DNA of 64,000 nt, from contig NZ_JBHFNP010000279.1 of the NCBI RefSeq assembly GCF_041929235.1, positions 3,624-67,623 on the forward strand, in the 5' to 3' direction. Under the pieces are notes generated by a model. The model was not told the origin of the DNA. It saw nothing but the letters and a program-made list of their open reading frames with translations, and did not search any database. The position numbers were made by a program, and so were the translations under genes. Source of the DNA: Microseira sp041929235 (GTDB lineage Bacteria > Cyanobacteriota > Cyanobacteriia > Cyanobacteriales > Aerosakkonemataceae). Position 1 is the stretch's first letter, and every line of letters begins with the position of its first letter. This document shows positions 26,818-35,942 of this stretch, in pieces.

Positions 26818-27000
26818 GGCAGGCACCGACGCCTACCCCACAAGAAAAAATGCTCTGTTGTGGGAGGTGCAGGAAACCGGCAGGCACCGACGCCTACCCC
26901 ACAAGAAAAAATGCTCTGTTGTGGGAGGTGCAGGAAACTGGCAGGCACCGACGCCTACCCCACAAGAAAAAATGCTCTGTTGTGGGATGGGCATCCTGCC
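26818..27000. repeat. Three tandem 61-bp repeats
   Basis: Units start at 26818, 26879 and 26940 and are almost identical. Each holds GGCAGGCACCGACGCCTACC and an inverted pair CCCCACAA...TTGTGGG. The third unit runs into GGGCATCCTGCCCGTC, itself a hairpin. The surrounding gap 26548-27062 contains no other support for a gene; forward frames here are repeat artefacts. Confidence 0.9.
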
Positions 27001-27062
27001 CGTCAGAATCATTTTTGCCAGAAGTCTATTGTTTTAGGGGCAATGACTAATTTGATATGTTA

Positions 27063-27605
27063 TTACTTCAAATCAAGCAAACCGCTGTCTTTGAGTTTAG
27101 GATTAAAGCGAATTTCGGTTTGAACGCCACGGCTTTTTAATTCGGCAATAATTTCAGCCTCAACTCGTCGGGCGACATTTTTTAATATCTTAGATTGCGC
27201 CAATTCCTCACCCGCAGCAGTAGCATAATTCGCCTGTTCTTCAGGCGTCATCAGAGGTTTGACATTAATAGATTGCGTCCATTTCGCTTCATCGGTACTA
27301 TTTCCAGAGGGAGTCGTACCATTTTCCGCAATCCAAGCAGCCTGGATATTTTCTAGAATTGTGCGGTTAGGGCGGTCAATGGTTTGGACTTTCACCCAAT
27401 AGCAGAGTTGGGGTTGACGCACCAAATGCTGTTTGAGGCTGAGATAAACATCGCGAGAATAGCCGATAAATTGCAGGACTTGGTGGCGATCGCATATCGC
27501 GTAGGCGCCTACTTTCCCTTGTAATTGTGCGGGCAGTTGCCCGGTTTCGTCAATATAAGGGATAAACTCTAAACCGGCGAGGGAGGGAATAGTTTCGGTA
27601 GTCAT
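27063..27605 (-). CDS. GIY-YIG nuclease-like domain protein
   Basis: 180 residues. Residues about 30-95 resemble the GIY-YIG fold: the first strand GAYAI stands in place of GIY and FIGYSRD in place of YIG, followed by a helix with Lys and the ILENIQAAWIAENG segment with the family glutamate region. The rest (about 110-180) is helical and ends in a short basic tail. Cyanobacteria carry related proteins of unknown role; nuclease activity is uncertain because the first tyrosine is shifted. It starts a few bases after the upstream gene. Confidence 0.7.
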   Translation of the reverse strand: MTTETIPSLAGLEFIPYIDETGQLPAQLQGKVGAYAICDRHQVLQFIGYSRDVYLSLKQHLVRQPQLCYWVKVQTIDRPNRTILENIQAAWIAENGTTPSGNSTDEAKWTQSINVKPLMTPEEQANYATAAGEELAQSKILKNVARRVEAEIIAELKSRGVQTEIRFNPKLKDSGLLDLK

Positions 27606-27615
27606 CGGTTAGTTT

Positions 27616-27939
27616 TTAGCTAATTTTTCGATAAATGGCACAAAGGCGGCTGGGATTGAATATCTTAGCTTTGAACATAAAGTTAGGTGGTACGTTAATA
27701 ATTGCGTACTCGTCGGATTGGTGATACATTTCAAATTCAGCAGGCATCCCTTTAGGCGTTGTCGTACTGTAGGGAACCGGCTGAAACAACAATGAGGTAA
27801 ACTCAACGCGCGAGCATTTAAGTTGTTCGCCAATTTGGGAAAGAAACGCTTCTCCCGTCAATAAGGCGAACAGGGTGGCTTTGGCTTCCGCGTCGAGGGC
27901 GACAGTGCCATCAAAGTTTTCGACTATCTTGAGAGCCAT
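27616..27939 (-). CDS. Hypothetical protein, C-terminus possibly frameshifted
   Basis: 107 residues with no recognised domain (MALKIVENFDGTVALDAEAK at the start). After FMFKAKIFNP the frame continues as a poor tail SRLCAIYRKIS, whereas a shift by one base after AATCCC would give AAFVPFIEKLAKN and a stop at 27609, three bases before the next start. The alternative tail looks more protein-like, so a 1-bp indel (real or sequencing) is likely. Operon with the GIY-YIG gene. Confidence 0.5.
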   Translation of the reverse strand: MALKIVENFDGTVALDAEAKATLFALLTGEAFLSQIGEQLKCSRVEFTSLLFQPVPYSTTTPKGMPAEFEMYHQSDEYAIINVPPNFMFKAKIFNPSRLCAIYRKIS

Positions 27940-28138
27940 AGGGACGATGGGTTAAAGCTTAAAGCTGCTACTTGGATCAGCGTATGGGATTGGGTGCGCG
28001 ACGTGGTATAAAGAATTGTAAAATTGGCGGCGAGGGCGATCGCTAAGAACCGCGCGTGTTATTCTAGCTGCCTAGAGGGAGCAGCGTTTGCAGCGCGCCT
28101 GACTCGTCTAAATTGTTATTGGTTAAAGGTTGCTGGGT

Positions 28139-28975
28139 ATGAGCGATCGCATTCAAACCGAATTAGTAATTGAAGCAGGTCGCACCGAAAGCCAGTATTG
28201 GAAAGATTTGTGGCGATATCGGGAGTTATTCTACTTCCTAGCATGGCGAGACATTCTGGTACGCTACAAGCAGACAGCAATTGGCATAGCCTGGGCATTG
28301 ATTCGACCTTTCCTAACAATGGTTGTTTTCACGGTAGTATTTGGCAACCTAGCCAATTTACCATCTGAAGGCAATGCCCCTTATCCAATTTTGGTATTTG
28401 CAGCCATGCTACCCTGGCAATTTTTTGCCAATGCACTTGCCGAATCCAGTAATAGCTTGATCGGTAACGCTAACTTGATTTCCAAAGTTTACTTCCCCCG
28501 CTTGATTGTGCCTGCTAGTTCAGTGATTGTCAGCTTTGTAGATTTCCTAATTTCTGGGATGATATTGTTAGCGCTGATGGCTTGGTACAACTTTGTACCC
28601 AATTGGCGCATAGTGACGCTACCGCTGTTTATCTTAATTGCTTTTGCCGCAGCGATGGGAGCAGGACTGTGGCTAGCTGCACTCAATGTAAAATATCGTG
28701 ATTTTCGATATATTGTGCCGTTTATCGTGCAGTTTGGCTTGTATATCTCTCCTGTTGGTTTTAGCAGCAACATTGTCCCCCAACAGTGGCGATTGCTCTA
28801 CTCTTTAAATCCGATGGTGGGGGTCATTGATGGCTTCCGCTGGGCTATATTGGGTGGAGAGTCCAAACTTTACTGGCCTGGATTTACCCTATCTTTGGGA
28901 TTAGTTGCTTTATTGTTTGTCAGCGGTGTATTATACTTTCGCAAGACCGAACGCACGTTTGCAGACGTTATTTAG
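28139..28975 (+). CDS. wzm: Polysaccharide ABC exporter, membrane subunit (Wzm-type)
   Basis: 278 residues, six membrane spans, starting at the ATG at 28139 rather than the TTG at 28130. The ABC2 polysaccharide-export family is indicated by the start RYRELFYFLAWRDILVRYKQ, the first span IGIAWALIRPFLTMVVFTVV, NLISKVYFPRLIVP and the closing SLNPMVGVIDGFRWAILG. It moves undecaprenyl-linked glycan across the inner membrane with the ATPase 15 bp downstream. It opens the glycan locus. Confidence 0.93.
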   Translation: MSDRIQTELVIEAGRTESQYWKDLWRYRELFYFLAWRDILVRYKQTAIGIAWALIRPFLTMVVFTVVFGNLANLPSEGNAPYPILVFAAMLPWQFFANALAESSNSLIGNANLISKVYFPRLIVPASSVIVSFVDFLISGMILLALMAWYNFVPNWRIVTLPLFILIAFAAAMGAGLWLAALNVKYRDFRYIVPFIVQFGLYISPVGFSSNIVPQQWRLLYSLNPMVGVIDGFRWAILGGESKLYWPGFTLSLGLVALLFVSGVLYFRKTERTFADVI

Positions 28976-28990
28976 GCAGGAAGCGATCGC

Positions 28991-30268
28991 GTGTCTGATA
29001 CCGTAATTCGCGTTGAAAATCTAGGTAAAAAATACATCATTGGGCATCAGAAGCAGGAGCCTTACAGGTCGTTGCGAGACGCAATGGCTAATGGAGTTAA
29101 GCAATTAAGTCGCCAACTGCTTAAGCCTTCCTATGGTCAAAGCACTTTAAATCAAAGCTCTGAAGAATTTTGGGCATTAAAGGATATTTCTTTCGAGATT
29201 AACCAAGGCGATCGCGTTGGTATAATTGGTCGTAACGGTGCCGGAAAATCAACCCTATTAAAGATTTTAAGCAGGATCGTAGAACCAACCACTGGGCGGA
29301 TTTGGCTCAAAGGGCGAGTCGCAAGCTTATTAGAAGTGGGAACTGGCTTTCACCCAGAATTGACGGGTCGAGAAAATATCTATCTTAATGGTGCTATTTT
29401 AGGGATGAGCAAGGCAGAAATCAAAAAAAAGTTTGATGATATCGTAGGGTTTGCGGAAGTAGAAAAGTTTTTAGATACCCCCGTGAAGCGGTATTCTTCA
29501 GGAATGTATGTGCGCCTTGCCTTTGCAGTAGCTGCTAATTTAGAACCAGAAATTTTAATAGTAGATGAAGTGCTAGCAGTAGGAGACATTGAATTTCAGA
29601 AAAAGTGTTTAGGCAAAATGGGGGAAGTGAGCAGAGAGGGACGAACTGTACTATTTGTCAGTCATAGTATGGGAGCAATATCCTCGTTAACAGATAAGGT
29701 TTTTTGGCTAAACCAAGGAACTTTGAACCTGAGTGGGGACACAACTAAAGTTGTTACGAGTTATCTGAATCAAGGTTATCAACAAGTATCGGTATGGGAT
29801 GCCTCCCGCTTGAATAGAAATCCCCTACAGATTTTACGAGCTGAAATTTGCTCGGATGAGGATTTAATCGACGTGAGAAAAGGATTTACGATTATCATTG
29901 ACTATGTAGTTCGTCAAGTCATCTTTGGTGGAGTTGTCGCAGCTATTATTCATGCCTTGGATGGAACTCCTTTAATTAGTACAGAAGATGTGGATACTAA
30001 TCTAGAATTACTGAATAAACGCCATCCAGGTAAATATAGAACTTCTGTAAAAATTCCGGGAGATTGGCTAAACGCTGGCATATATATGCTGAGATTAGTT
30101 TCTACGATTCCTTACCAAATCGAGTTTGATAATATCGAGGCATTTCGTTTTGAAATAACAGAAACAGGTAACCCCAAAATCAGGGCGCACAAGCAAGCCT
30201 ACTTTCTACCCTATATAGACTGGGAGCAGAAAAAAATTGATGAGTACAAGGAAGCAGAAAAAAATTAA
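28991..30268 (+). CDS. wzt: Polysaccharide ABC exporter ATPase with C-terminal glycan-binding domain (Wzt-type)
   Basis: 425 residues from GTG at 28991. ATPase motifs: Walker A GRNGAGKST (80-88), signature YSSGMYVRLAF (near 168) and Walker B EILIVDEVLA (near 190). The extra region from about 255 to 425 is a Wzt C-terminal beta-sandwich, which in characterised systems recognises the modified non-reducing end of the finished chain. This implies that the exported polymer carries a terminal cap, which fits the nearby methyltransferase genes. Forms an operon with the permease. Confidence 0.93.
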   Translation: MSDTVIRVENLGKKYIIGHQKQEPYRSLRDAMANGVKQLSRQLLKPSYGQSTLNQSSEEFWALKDISFEINQGDRVGIIGRNGAGKSTLLKILSRIVEPTTGRIWLKGRVASLLEVGTGFHPELTGRENIYLNGAILGMSKAEIKKKFDDIVGFAEVEKFLDTPVKRYSSGMYVRLAFAVAANLEPEILIVDEVLAVGDIEFQKKCLGKMGEVSREGRTVLFVSHSMGAISSLTDKVFWLNQGTLNLSGDTTKVVTSYLNQGYQQVSVWDASRLNRNPLQILRAEICSDEDLIDVRKGFTIIIDYVVRQVIFGGVVAAIIHALDGTPLISTEDVDTNLELLNKRHPGKYRTSVKIPGDWLNAGIYMLRLVSTIPYQIEFDNIEAFRFEITETGNPKIRAHKQAYFLPYIDWEQKKIDEYKEAEKN

Positions 30269-30322
30269 TGAAGAAGTATTGCTCGAGATAAAGCAGATAT
30301 AGTAAATAGGAAGAATAAAGTT

Positions 30323-31210
30323 ATGATCAAGATATTAATTACAGGGGGAAGTGGATTCGTTGGCTCTAATCTGGCTCGATTTTTTGCCAAACGTAAGTCA
30401 GTGTTTGTCAGCAAATTAAGTGCGCCTATAGCTGCGGATTTACTATCATCCGTCGCCCAGCCAGTGTCATTAGATGTGCGGGATGCCAATGCAGTATTTA
30501 CTAGATTTGAAGAGGTATTGCCAGAGGTAGTAATTCATGCTGCGGGCAACAAAAATGTCAAGTATTGCGAAAATCATCCCGATGAAGCCTACGAAACCAA
30601 TGCGATAGGAACCAAGAACGTAGCTCGTGCCTGCCGCAACATTGGGGCGCGGATGATTTATATTTCCACCGACTTAGTTTTTAGTTGCACAGACGGAGGC
30701 TATAAAGAAACAGACGTACCACAGCCCAGTTTAGTTTATGGGAAAACAAAATTGCAAGGAGAAGAATTAGCTCAACAGGAATTAGACAAAGTAGCAATTT
30801 GCAGAAGTGGTGGAATTTACGGCAAGGCTTCGCCTCTATTAAAGTGGTTATCAGCACAGATCGAAGCTGGTCAAACGGTGGAATGTTTCGCTGACGTACT
30901 TAACACGCCAACTTATGTGAATAACTTGGCGGAGATGATAGAAGTAATAATCCAGCAACGCTTAAGTGGTATATTTCATACAGTAGGACGAGAGCGGGTG
31001 AGCCGCTTCCAGTTTTTTCACTCTTATGCCAGTATCTTTGGACTCAATACCGAGCTAATCTCTCCTGTAGAAGCAGGCGATCGCAGAGAGCAGATGTTAC
31101 TACAACCAGATGCTTCTCTTTCGATTGAGCAAACATCTGCAATTCTGGGAGTCAATTTTAATTCTGTAACAGAAGGATTATCTCGGTTAAAGTTAGCAGG
31201 TGGCGTGTAA
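30323..31210 (+). CDS. RmlD-like NAD(P)-dependent sugar reductase/epimerase
   Basis: 295 residues. The Rossmann fold begins ITGGSGFVGSNLA (about 6-18). YISTDLVF supplies the conserved Ser/Thr, and Y139/K143 (YGKTK) complete the short-chain dehydrogenase triad. The overall pattern is closest to dTDP-4-dehydrorhamnose reductase, so it may finish a deoxysugar for the glycan. Exact substrate cannot be read from sequence. Confidence 0.85.
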   Translation: MIKILITGGSGFVGSNLARFFAKRKSVFVSKLSAPIAADLLSSVAQPVSLDVRDANAVFTRFEEVLPEVVIHAAGNKNVKYCENHPDEAYETNAIGTKNVARACRNIGARMIYISTDLVFSCTDGGYKETDVPQPSLVYGKTKLQGEELAQQELDKVAICRSGGIYGKASPLLKWLSAQIEAGQTVECFADVLNTPTYVNNLAEMIEVIIQQRLSGIFHTVGRERVSRFQFFHSYASIFGLNTELISPVEAGDRREQMLLQPDASLSIEQTSAILGVNFNSVTEGLSRLKLAGGV

Positions 31211-31253
31211 TGCCAAACATTTATTAGGAGCGTGCTGGGAGCAAGTAATAACC

Positions 31254-32144
31254 ATGACTTCTGTAAGCGATCGAACAATCAATTTACCAATTTGGCGAGT
31301 TAAGTTTTTTGAAGATTTAAAACGCTCGGTACAACTAGAAGGTAAAAAAGTATTGGAAATCGGTTGCGGGGATGGAGCAATTGCCAAATTAGTGGCAAGG
31401 CAGACAAATCCTCAGTTTGTCTATGGGATAGATCCCTATTCTTATGCGATTTACCCAATTTATGAAGAAGAAAAATTAATGTGTCTGAACCTGAACGCAG
31501 ACAATTTATTATTTCCGAATAGCTATTTTGATGTAATTTTTTCCCACAATGTTTTTGAACATATTTTAGATTTGCCACAGGCGTGGCAGGAAATCAAAAG
31601 AGTTTTAAAACCGGGAGGCATCTTTTATACTCATTTTGCTCCTCTATGGACTCATGCTTACGGACACCATTACTATGATGAAACCGATGAAAGTTTCTCT
31701 TGCATAATTCCCCCCTATGGACATTTGTACATGAAGCCAGAGCAAATTAATCAATTGCTCAAAGCCAATACCACATTACGAGAAGAACGGAAAAAAGCGA
31801 TAAGATTTATATTTGGAGATGTTTGTAATAAAATGTTTCCATCTGAGTATAGAAAAGTTTTCCTGTCAAACGATGATTTTAAAATAGAAGAGTATTTAGA
31901 GATAAAACAGCATCATCACAATCGACCAATTCCTCAAGAGGTGCTTGAGAAATACCCGTATGTACCAAAAGAAGATTTTGAAATATCGGGAATCACTGTC
32001 AAAGGAGTAAAATTATACCATACTCAACCAGACAGTGAATCTTTGAAAGAAATTTATAGATTTTACGCCTATTACACAGAGTCCCAAAATAAAAAAGTGC
32101 TGCGGCGGTTATCAATCAAAATAAAAAGTATTTTTAGTGGGTAG
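31254..32144 (+). CDS. SAM-dependent methyltransferase of the glycan locus
   Basis: 296 residues from the ATG at 31254; a GTG at 31200 overlapping the previous gene is less likely. Class I motif I is VLEIGCGDGAIAKL (near 32-45), followed by the acidic loop IDPYSY and the post-motif segment FDVIFSHNVFEH and KRVLKPGG. Such enzymes methylate sugars or chain termini. Because the exporter ATPase has a chain-end-recognition domain, a capping role is a reasonable inference. Confidence 0.85.
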   Translation: MTSVSDRTINLPIWRVKFFEDLKRSVQLEGKKVLEIGCGDGAIAKLVARQTNPQFVYGIDPYSYAIYPIYEEEKLMCLNLNADNLLFPNSYFDVIFSHNVFEHILDLPQAWQEIKRVLKPGGIFYTHFAPLWTHAYGHHYYDETDESFSCIIPPYGHLYMKPEQINQLLKANTTLREERKKAIRFIFGDVCNKMFPSEYRKVFLSNDDFKIEEYLEIKQHHHNRPIPQEVLEKYPYVPKEDFEISGITVKGVKLYHTQPDSESLKEIYRFYAYYTESQNKKVLRRLSIKIKSIFSG

Positions 32145-32207
32145 TGATGGATGAAAATGGAAAAATGCTATGTTAATTAATCGAGGTAAGCCAAGCCAGA
32201 GGGTAAG

Positions 32208-32561
32208 ATGAAAAAACTGTCTCCTTATATGAGAAAAGCAGATGCTCGCGGTGGATTCTGGGGAATTACGCGGGAGAGTTGGGCTGAGATTAACTTTGTG
32301 GAAACAGCAGGCAACCAAGTACGCGGGAAGTATTACCACAAGGAAACTTATGAGCTTTTTTTTATTAGATGAGGCGAAATTGAAATTGAAATTGATAACT
32401 TGCGCTCGGGGGAACAGATTGAATTTTGTGATAAAAAAGGAGATGTGTTTATCATCGATCCCTATGAGATGCACAATTTCCGAACTAAGACAGATTCCCA
32501 ATGGAGCGATATGCTATCTAAGACGCTAAACTTAGAAAATCCTGACTTTCATAGAGAATGA
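32208..32561 (+). pseudogene. Cupin-fold sugar-modifying protein interrupted by an in-frame TGA
   Basis: ATG at 32208 with AGAGGG upstream; the frame runs 117 codons to TGA at 32559 but codon 55 (32370-32372) is TGA. Both halves are clearly one protein: MKKLSPYMRKADARGGFWG, RGKYYHKETYEL, then GEIEIEIDNLRSGEQ and DVFIIDPYEMHNFR, a single-domain cupin of the type found in surface-sugar loci. The break follows an 8-T run; besides a plain nonsense mutation, a lost T plus a gained base would restore LFLLDEGEIEIEI. Probably inactive unless read through. The next gene starts ten bases after its end. Confidence 0.75.
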
Positions 32562-32570
32562 GGCAGCTTT

Positions 32571-33491
32571 ATGGGGCGTAAGTGGAAGATTGGGTTACGT
32601 TTGTTTCATATCAACACACTGGATGTCAGCAAGCCTGGTAACGTTCATGGTGACGAAGTAGTAGCGCGCGGCTGGGAGAAGTATCTATTGAGGCGCGACG
32701 ATGTTGAGTCAGTGTATGTGTATGGAGCGAGTGGAGCGATCGCAGAAGAACTAGATGTCCTGATTCACTTCAATCCTTTCTTAGAATTACATCCTAAAGT
32801 GAAGAATATTTTATATCTCCAAAACGCTTTTGCTAAAGAAAAATATCCAGGAGGAACATCAGGAGTTTTTCAGGAAGTTAAATCCAAATTTGATGGTTAC
32901 TTATTCACCAGCCAAAAGTTGATGGAAGTATGCGCTAACGGGGCGGTTGTTCCTTTTGCTACCGACCCCGAATATTTTTATCCGCAACCATCAGAGGTTT
33001 ACCAACATCCTGTATCCTTTGTAGGGAATGATATTAGAGGACCTATCGTGAACCTACGCTACTTTGTACCCGCCATACCCTTTGGGTTGACGATTTATGG
33101 AAATCTGTGGTCTGAACCCTTATCGCAAGTTTGGAAAGGCAAGTTGCCAATGCCCGATCTACCTAAATTATATACAAGTAGCTTGATTAATTTAAACGCC
33201 CATATTCTAGAACATATTGAATTGGATACGATCAACTTAAGAATTTACGACATCTTAGCTTGTGGCGGTTTCATCCTATCTGACTATGTAGAGTCCATAT
33301 CATCTATGTTTGGAGATGCTGTCGTGTGTACTGAAGGATATGAAGACGAGTGGGCAAAATTAGTTCGTTATCTAGCCGACCCGGAGGAGCGACAACGGCG
33401 CAGTCAAGAGGGACGTAAAATTGTTCTGAACGACCATACTTATAGGAACCGCGTAGAAACTTTAATCAATTATTTGCAGCAAGTTTTGTAG
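32571..33491 (+). CDS. Glycosyltransferase (CgeB/GT4-like)
   Basis: 306 residues. Spore-protein CgeB-type glycosyltransferases share the pattern seen here: an N-terminal domain ending YLFTSQKLMEV, a linker PVSFVGNDIRG, and a C-terminal nucleotide-sugar domain with SLINLNAHILEHIELDT-N-R-I-Y-D-I-L-A-C-G-G-F and a closing HTYRNRVETL. Donor and acceptor are unknown. It follows the disrupted cupin with no gap. Confidence 0.8.
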   Translation: MGRKWKIGLRLFHINTLDVSKPGNVHGDEVVARGWEKYLLRRDDVESVYVYGASGAIAEELDVLIHFNPFLELHPKVKNILYLQNAFAKEKYPGGTSGVFQEVKSKFDGYLFTSQKLMEVCANGAVVPFATDPEYFYPQPSEVYQHPVSFVGNDIRGPIVNLRYFVPAIPFGLTIYGNLWSEPLSQVWKGKLPMPDLPKLYTSSLINLNAHILEHIELDTINLRIYDILACGGFILSDYVESISSMFGDAVVCTEGYEDEWAKLVRYLADPEERQRRSQEGRKIVLNDHTYRNRVETLINYLQQVL

Positions 33492-33545
33492 TTATTTATA
33501 TTCAAGATTGGGGTAGAGCTAATAAAAATAGATCGGGAGATAAAA

Positions 33546-35060
33546 ATGAAAGTACTTTTCGCAAATATACCCTTCATCAAGTATGACAATCAAGGTAAGA
33601 TATACACGGGACCTAATGCAGGATCGCGCTGGCCTTGGACGCTCCCAGGGATTCATGGTTACGCTTGTTTTCCATTTTTCATGGGGTATGCTGTTAGCTA
33701 CTTAATCGAGCATGGAGTTGATGCAAAGTTTTATGATGCTGTTGCCCTGCATCACTGGGATTATGAATTAGTCAAACAAAATATTGCTAAGTTTAAACCC
33801 GATGTTTTATTTCTGGAAACATCTACGCCTTTGTACCGCAAGGTTGAAGAATTTGCCATCTGGGCTAAGGAAAAATTTTCCAGTCGTATTGTTTTGGTAG
33901 GCCCCCACGTTCAAGCTTATGTAAGGGATTTAATTCAAAAACCATTTGTAGATCACTGTGTTATAGGCGAATATGAAAAACCCGCTCTTGATATAGTATC
34001 CAAGCTGGATAAGGCAAAGCAGATTTACACCTACGAACACGTAGAAGACATTAATTTTTTGAATGGTAAAAATTTTCTACCCTTTAGACCTTTTGAGTAT
34101 CTATATAACTACTGGGAACCTACAATGAACACGCCGCGCCCTCAGTTAGCAGTCAGCACTTCGCGCGGTTGTCCATTTAAATGTACGTACTGTCAATGGC
34201 CTAAAGTGATGAATAACGGGCAGTACCGTAACCGACTGCCTGAATTAGCGATCGATGAAATCAAGACAGTGATAGAGGAATACAAAACCTATGAAGAAAA
34301 TATTCAAAGAGAAGAAACTCTATTAACCAAAGTCCAAAAGTATAGTATTCGCAACCTGAAAGACACGCTCAAGGGAAGGCAAAGTATAATAGAAGGCATT
34401 CAAAAAGTACGACGTGGTTATGATGTTAAAGGGATAGGGAGTATTCTCTTTGACGATGACACTTGGAATTTGGGGACTAAGAGAATTACAGAACTTTGCA
34501 AAGGGCTTAAAGAGATTGGTCTGCCTTGGACAATGATGGGGAGAATTGATACGTCTAGTTTAGAAATATACGATCTGATGGTCGAGAGTGGCTGCGTTGG
34601 AATGCGGTTTGGAGTTGAGAGTTTCAATCAAAAGTTAGTTGATAACGTTAAGAAGAGCTTGAACACTAAGAGAAGCTACGAAAATATTAAGTATTTGATT
34701 ACCCGCTTCTCTAACATGGAATTCCACTTTACGACAATGAAAAATCTACCGGGAGAAACGGATGAAGATTGGGAAAACGATCTCAAAATTTTAAATGAAT
34801 TAAAGGATATAGGATCCAAGTCAAACAACATCATCCACTGGCAAAACTCTGACTGTGTGGCGTTCCCCGGTACGGAGTTATGGGAAGAAATGGTAGCTCT
34901 TGGCAAGGGAGAGGAATTAAGAAACTTTGAACTTTACGATGGGGGAACGCATAATGATGCAAAGCTGGCTGAAGCCGTTGGCTGGCTTGGCAAGGACTAT
35001 AAACCAAAGTGGTCAAAGTATTCTAAGATGGGAGAACCAACTAATATGCCTGCGGAATGA
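33546..35060 (+). CDS. Radical SAM enzyme with N-terminal cobalamin-binding-like domain
   Basis: 504 residues. The radical SAM cysteines are C209, C213 and C216 (RGCPFKCTYCQWP). The N-terminal 150 residues (FFMGYAVSYLIEHGVDAKFYDA, then RIVLVGPHVQAYV) follow the Rossmann-type B12-binding pattern of class B methylases, although the B12-ligating histidine motif is not obvious. An unusual insertion of charged helix (about 245-290) separates the cluster motif from FDDDTWNLG. Sequence GVESFNQKLVDNVKKSLN and FHFTTMKNLPGETDEDW are typical of the family. In a glycan locus it may C-methylate or rearrange a sugar; this is inference. Its stop overlaps the next start (ATGA). Confidence 0.85.
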   Translation: MKVLFANIPFIKYDNQGKIYTGPNAGSRWPWTLPGIHGYACFPFFMGYAVSYLIEHGVDAKFYDAVALHHWDYELVKQNIAKFKPDVLFLETSTPLYRKVEEFAIWAKEKFSSRIVLVGPHVQAYVRDLIQKPFVDHCVIGEYEKPALDIVSKLDKAKQIYTYEHVEDINFLNGKNFLPFRPFEYLYNYWEPTMNTPRPQLAVSTSRGCPFKCTYCQWPKVMNNGQYRNRLPELAIDEIKTVIEEYKTYEENIQREETLLTKVQKYSIRNLKDTLKGRQSIIEGIQKVRRGYDVKGIGSILFDDDTWNLGTKRITELCKGLKEIGLPWTMMGRIDTSSLEIYDLMVESGCVGMRFGVESFNQKLVDNVKKSLNTKRSYENIKYLITRFSNMEFHFTTMKNLPGETDEDWENDLKILNELKDIGSKSNNIIHWQNSDCVAFPGTELWEEMVALGKGEELRNFELYDGGTHNDAKLAEAVGWLGKDYKPKWSKYSKMGEPTNMPAE

Positions 35061-35920
35061 TTCAAATGAAAATTCTGATCGATGGCTGCGTATTTACTCA
35101 GAATAATCACACCGAAGCTATTCAGTTTTGGCGGCAACTAATACCACCTTTGATATCTCAACTACAGGGGAATACAATATATTTCCTCAATCGAACTTCA
35201 ACCCCTGCTTTCCCAGAAGTTAACTGGAGCAAAAATCTGTTTGCCCCTGGGGTTGACTTCTCAAATTTTGCGATTGAGACTTGTCGCTTATCAGCTCTGT
35301 GCCAAGAGCTTGACATTGACTTGTTTATCAGTACTTACAACACCAGTGCAGGCACTAAAGTAAAGTCATTGTTTTTGTTAGGGGAGCCATTTTCGTCAAC
35401 CACTTTGCCAAATCACGATTTGGTCTTAATATCCAGGCAGCGTGCTACGAAAATGGCTTATCTTTGCCTGCTCTGTCAAGATGGTGCTGAAAATCTAGAA
35501 GCTCTGGGTATTGTAAAGCCATATTGTATTTGGTTATCTGGTTGCGATCGAGTACATGGTCTTCAGAACCAGTCCGAATTAAACTGGATATCTGTTGCTA
35601 ATCAGATCGTCACGGCTATACACGAACTGCTGAACTATGAACCGACTGCTGAGACTATTGCTCGTCTGAAAGCTGAGGAGGAAGCAGTAAAAGCAGAGGC
35701 GCTGGATATTAAACTCAGAGCAGAGGAAGCAGTTAAATCACAGGCATTCTATCCCGATTATAACCCTAACACAACCCAAAAAACAGCTTATTTTATGTAT
35801 TTGTCTCGGATATATTATGGATTGAAAAGAGTAAATAAATATCCAGAATATGCAATCAGGATTTATCAATGGTTTAAAACAAAGATCGTAATAGTACAAA
35901 ATAGTACAAATGCTGATTAA
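35057..35920 (+). CDS. Unknown protein, glycosyltransferase-like N-terminus with coiled-coil insert
   Basis: 287 residues, translationally coupled to the radical SAM gene by an ATGA overlap (second ATG at 35066). The first half looks like the N-terminal Rossmann domain of a GT4 enzyme (MKILIDGCVFTQNNHTEAIQ, CQELDIDLFISTYNT), but the donor-binding domain with its E-x7-E motif is missing. Residues about 200-235 are an Ala/Glu/Lys coiled coil, and the tail is basic and aromatic. It may be a degenerate transferase or accessory protein. Confidence 0.6.
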   Translation: MIQMKILIDGCVFTQNNHTEAIQFWRQLIPPLISQLQGNTIYFLNRTSTPAFPEVNWSKNLFAPGVDFSNFAIETCRLSALCQELDIDLFISTYNTSAGTKVKSLFLLGEPFSSTTLPNHDLVLISRQRATKMAYLCLLCQDGAENLEALGIVKPYCIWLSGCDRVHGLQNQSELNWISVANQIVTAIHELLNYEPTAETIARLKAEEEAVKAEALDIKLRAEEAVKSQAFYPDYNPNTTQKTAYFMYLSRIYYGLKRVNKYPEYAIRIYQWFKTKIVIVQNSTNAD

Positions 35921-35942
35921 TGTTTAGCTATTCACATGATTT

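Noticed and set aside
26775..27123. Plus-strand frames over the 61-bp repeats
   Set aside because: Repeat-derived peptides without domain features or a ribosome-binding site.
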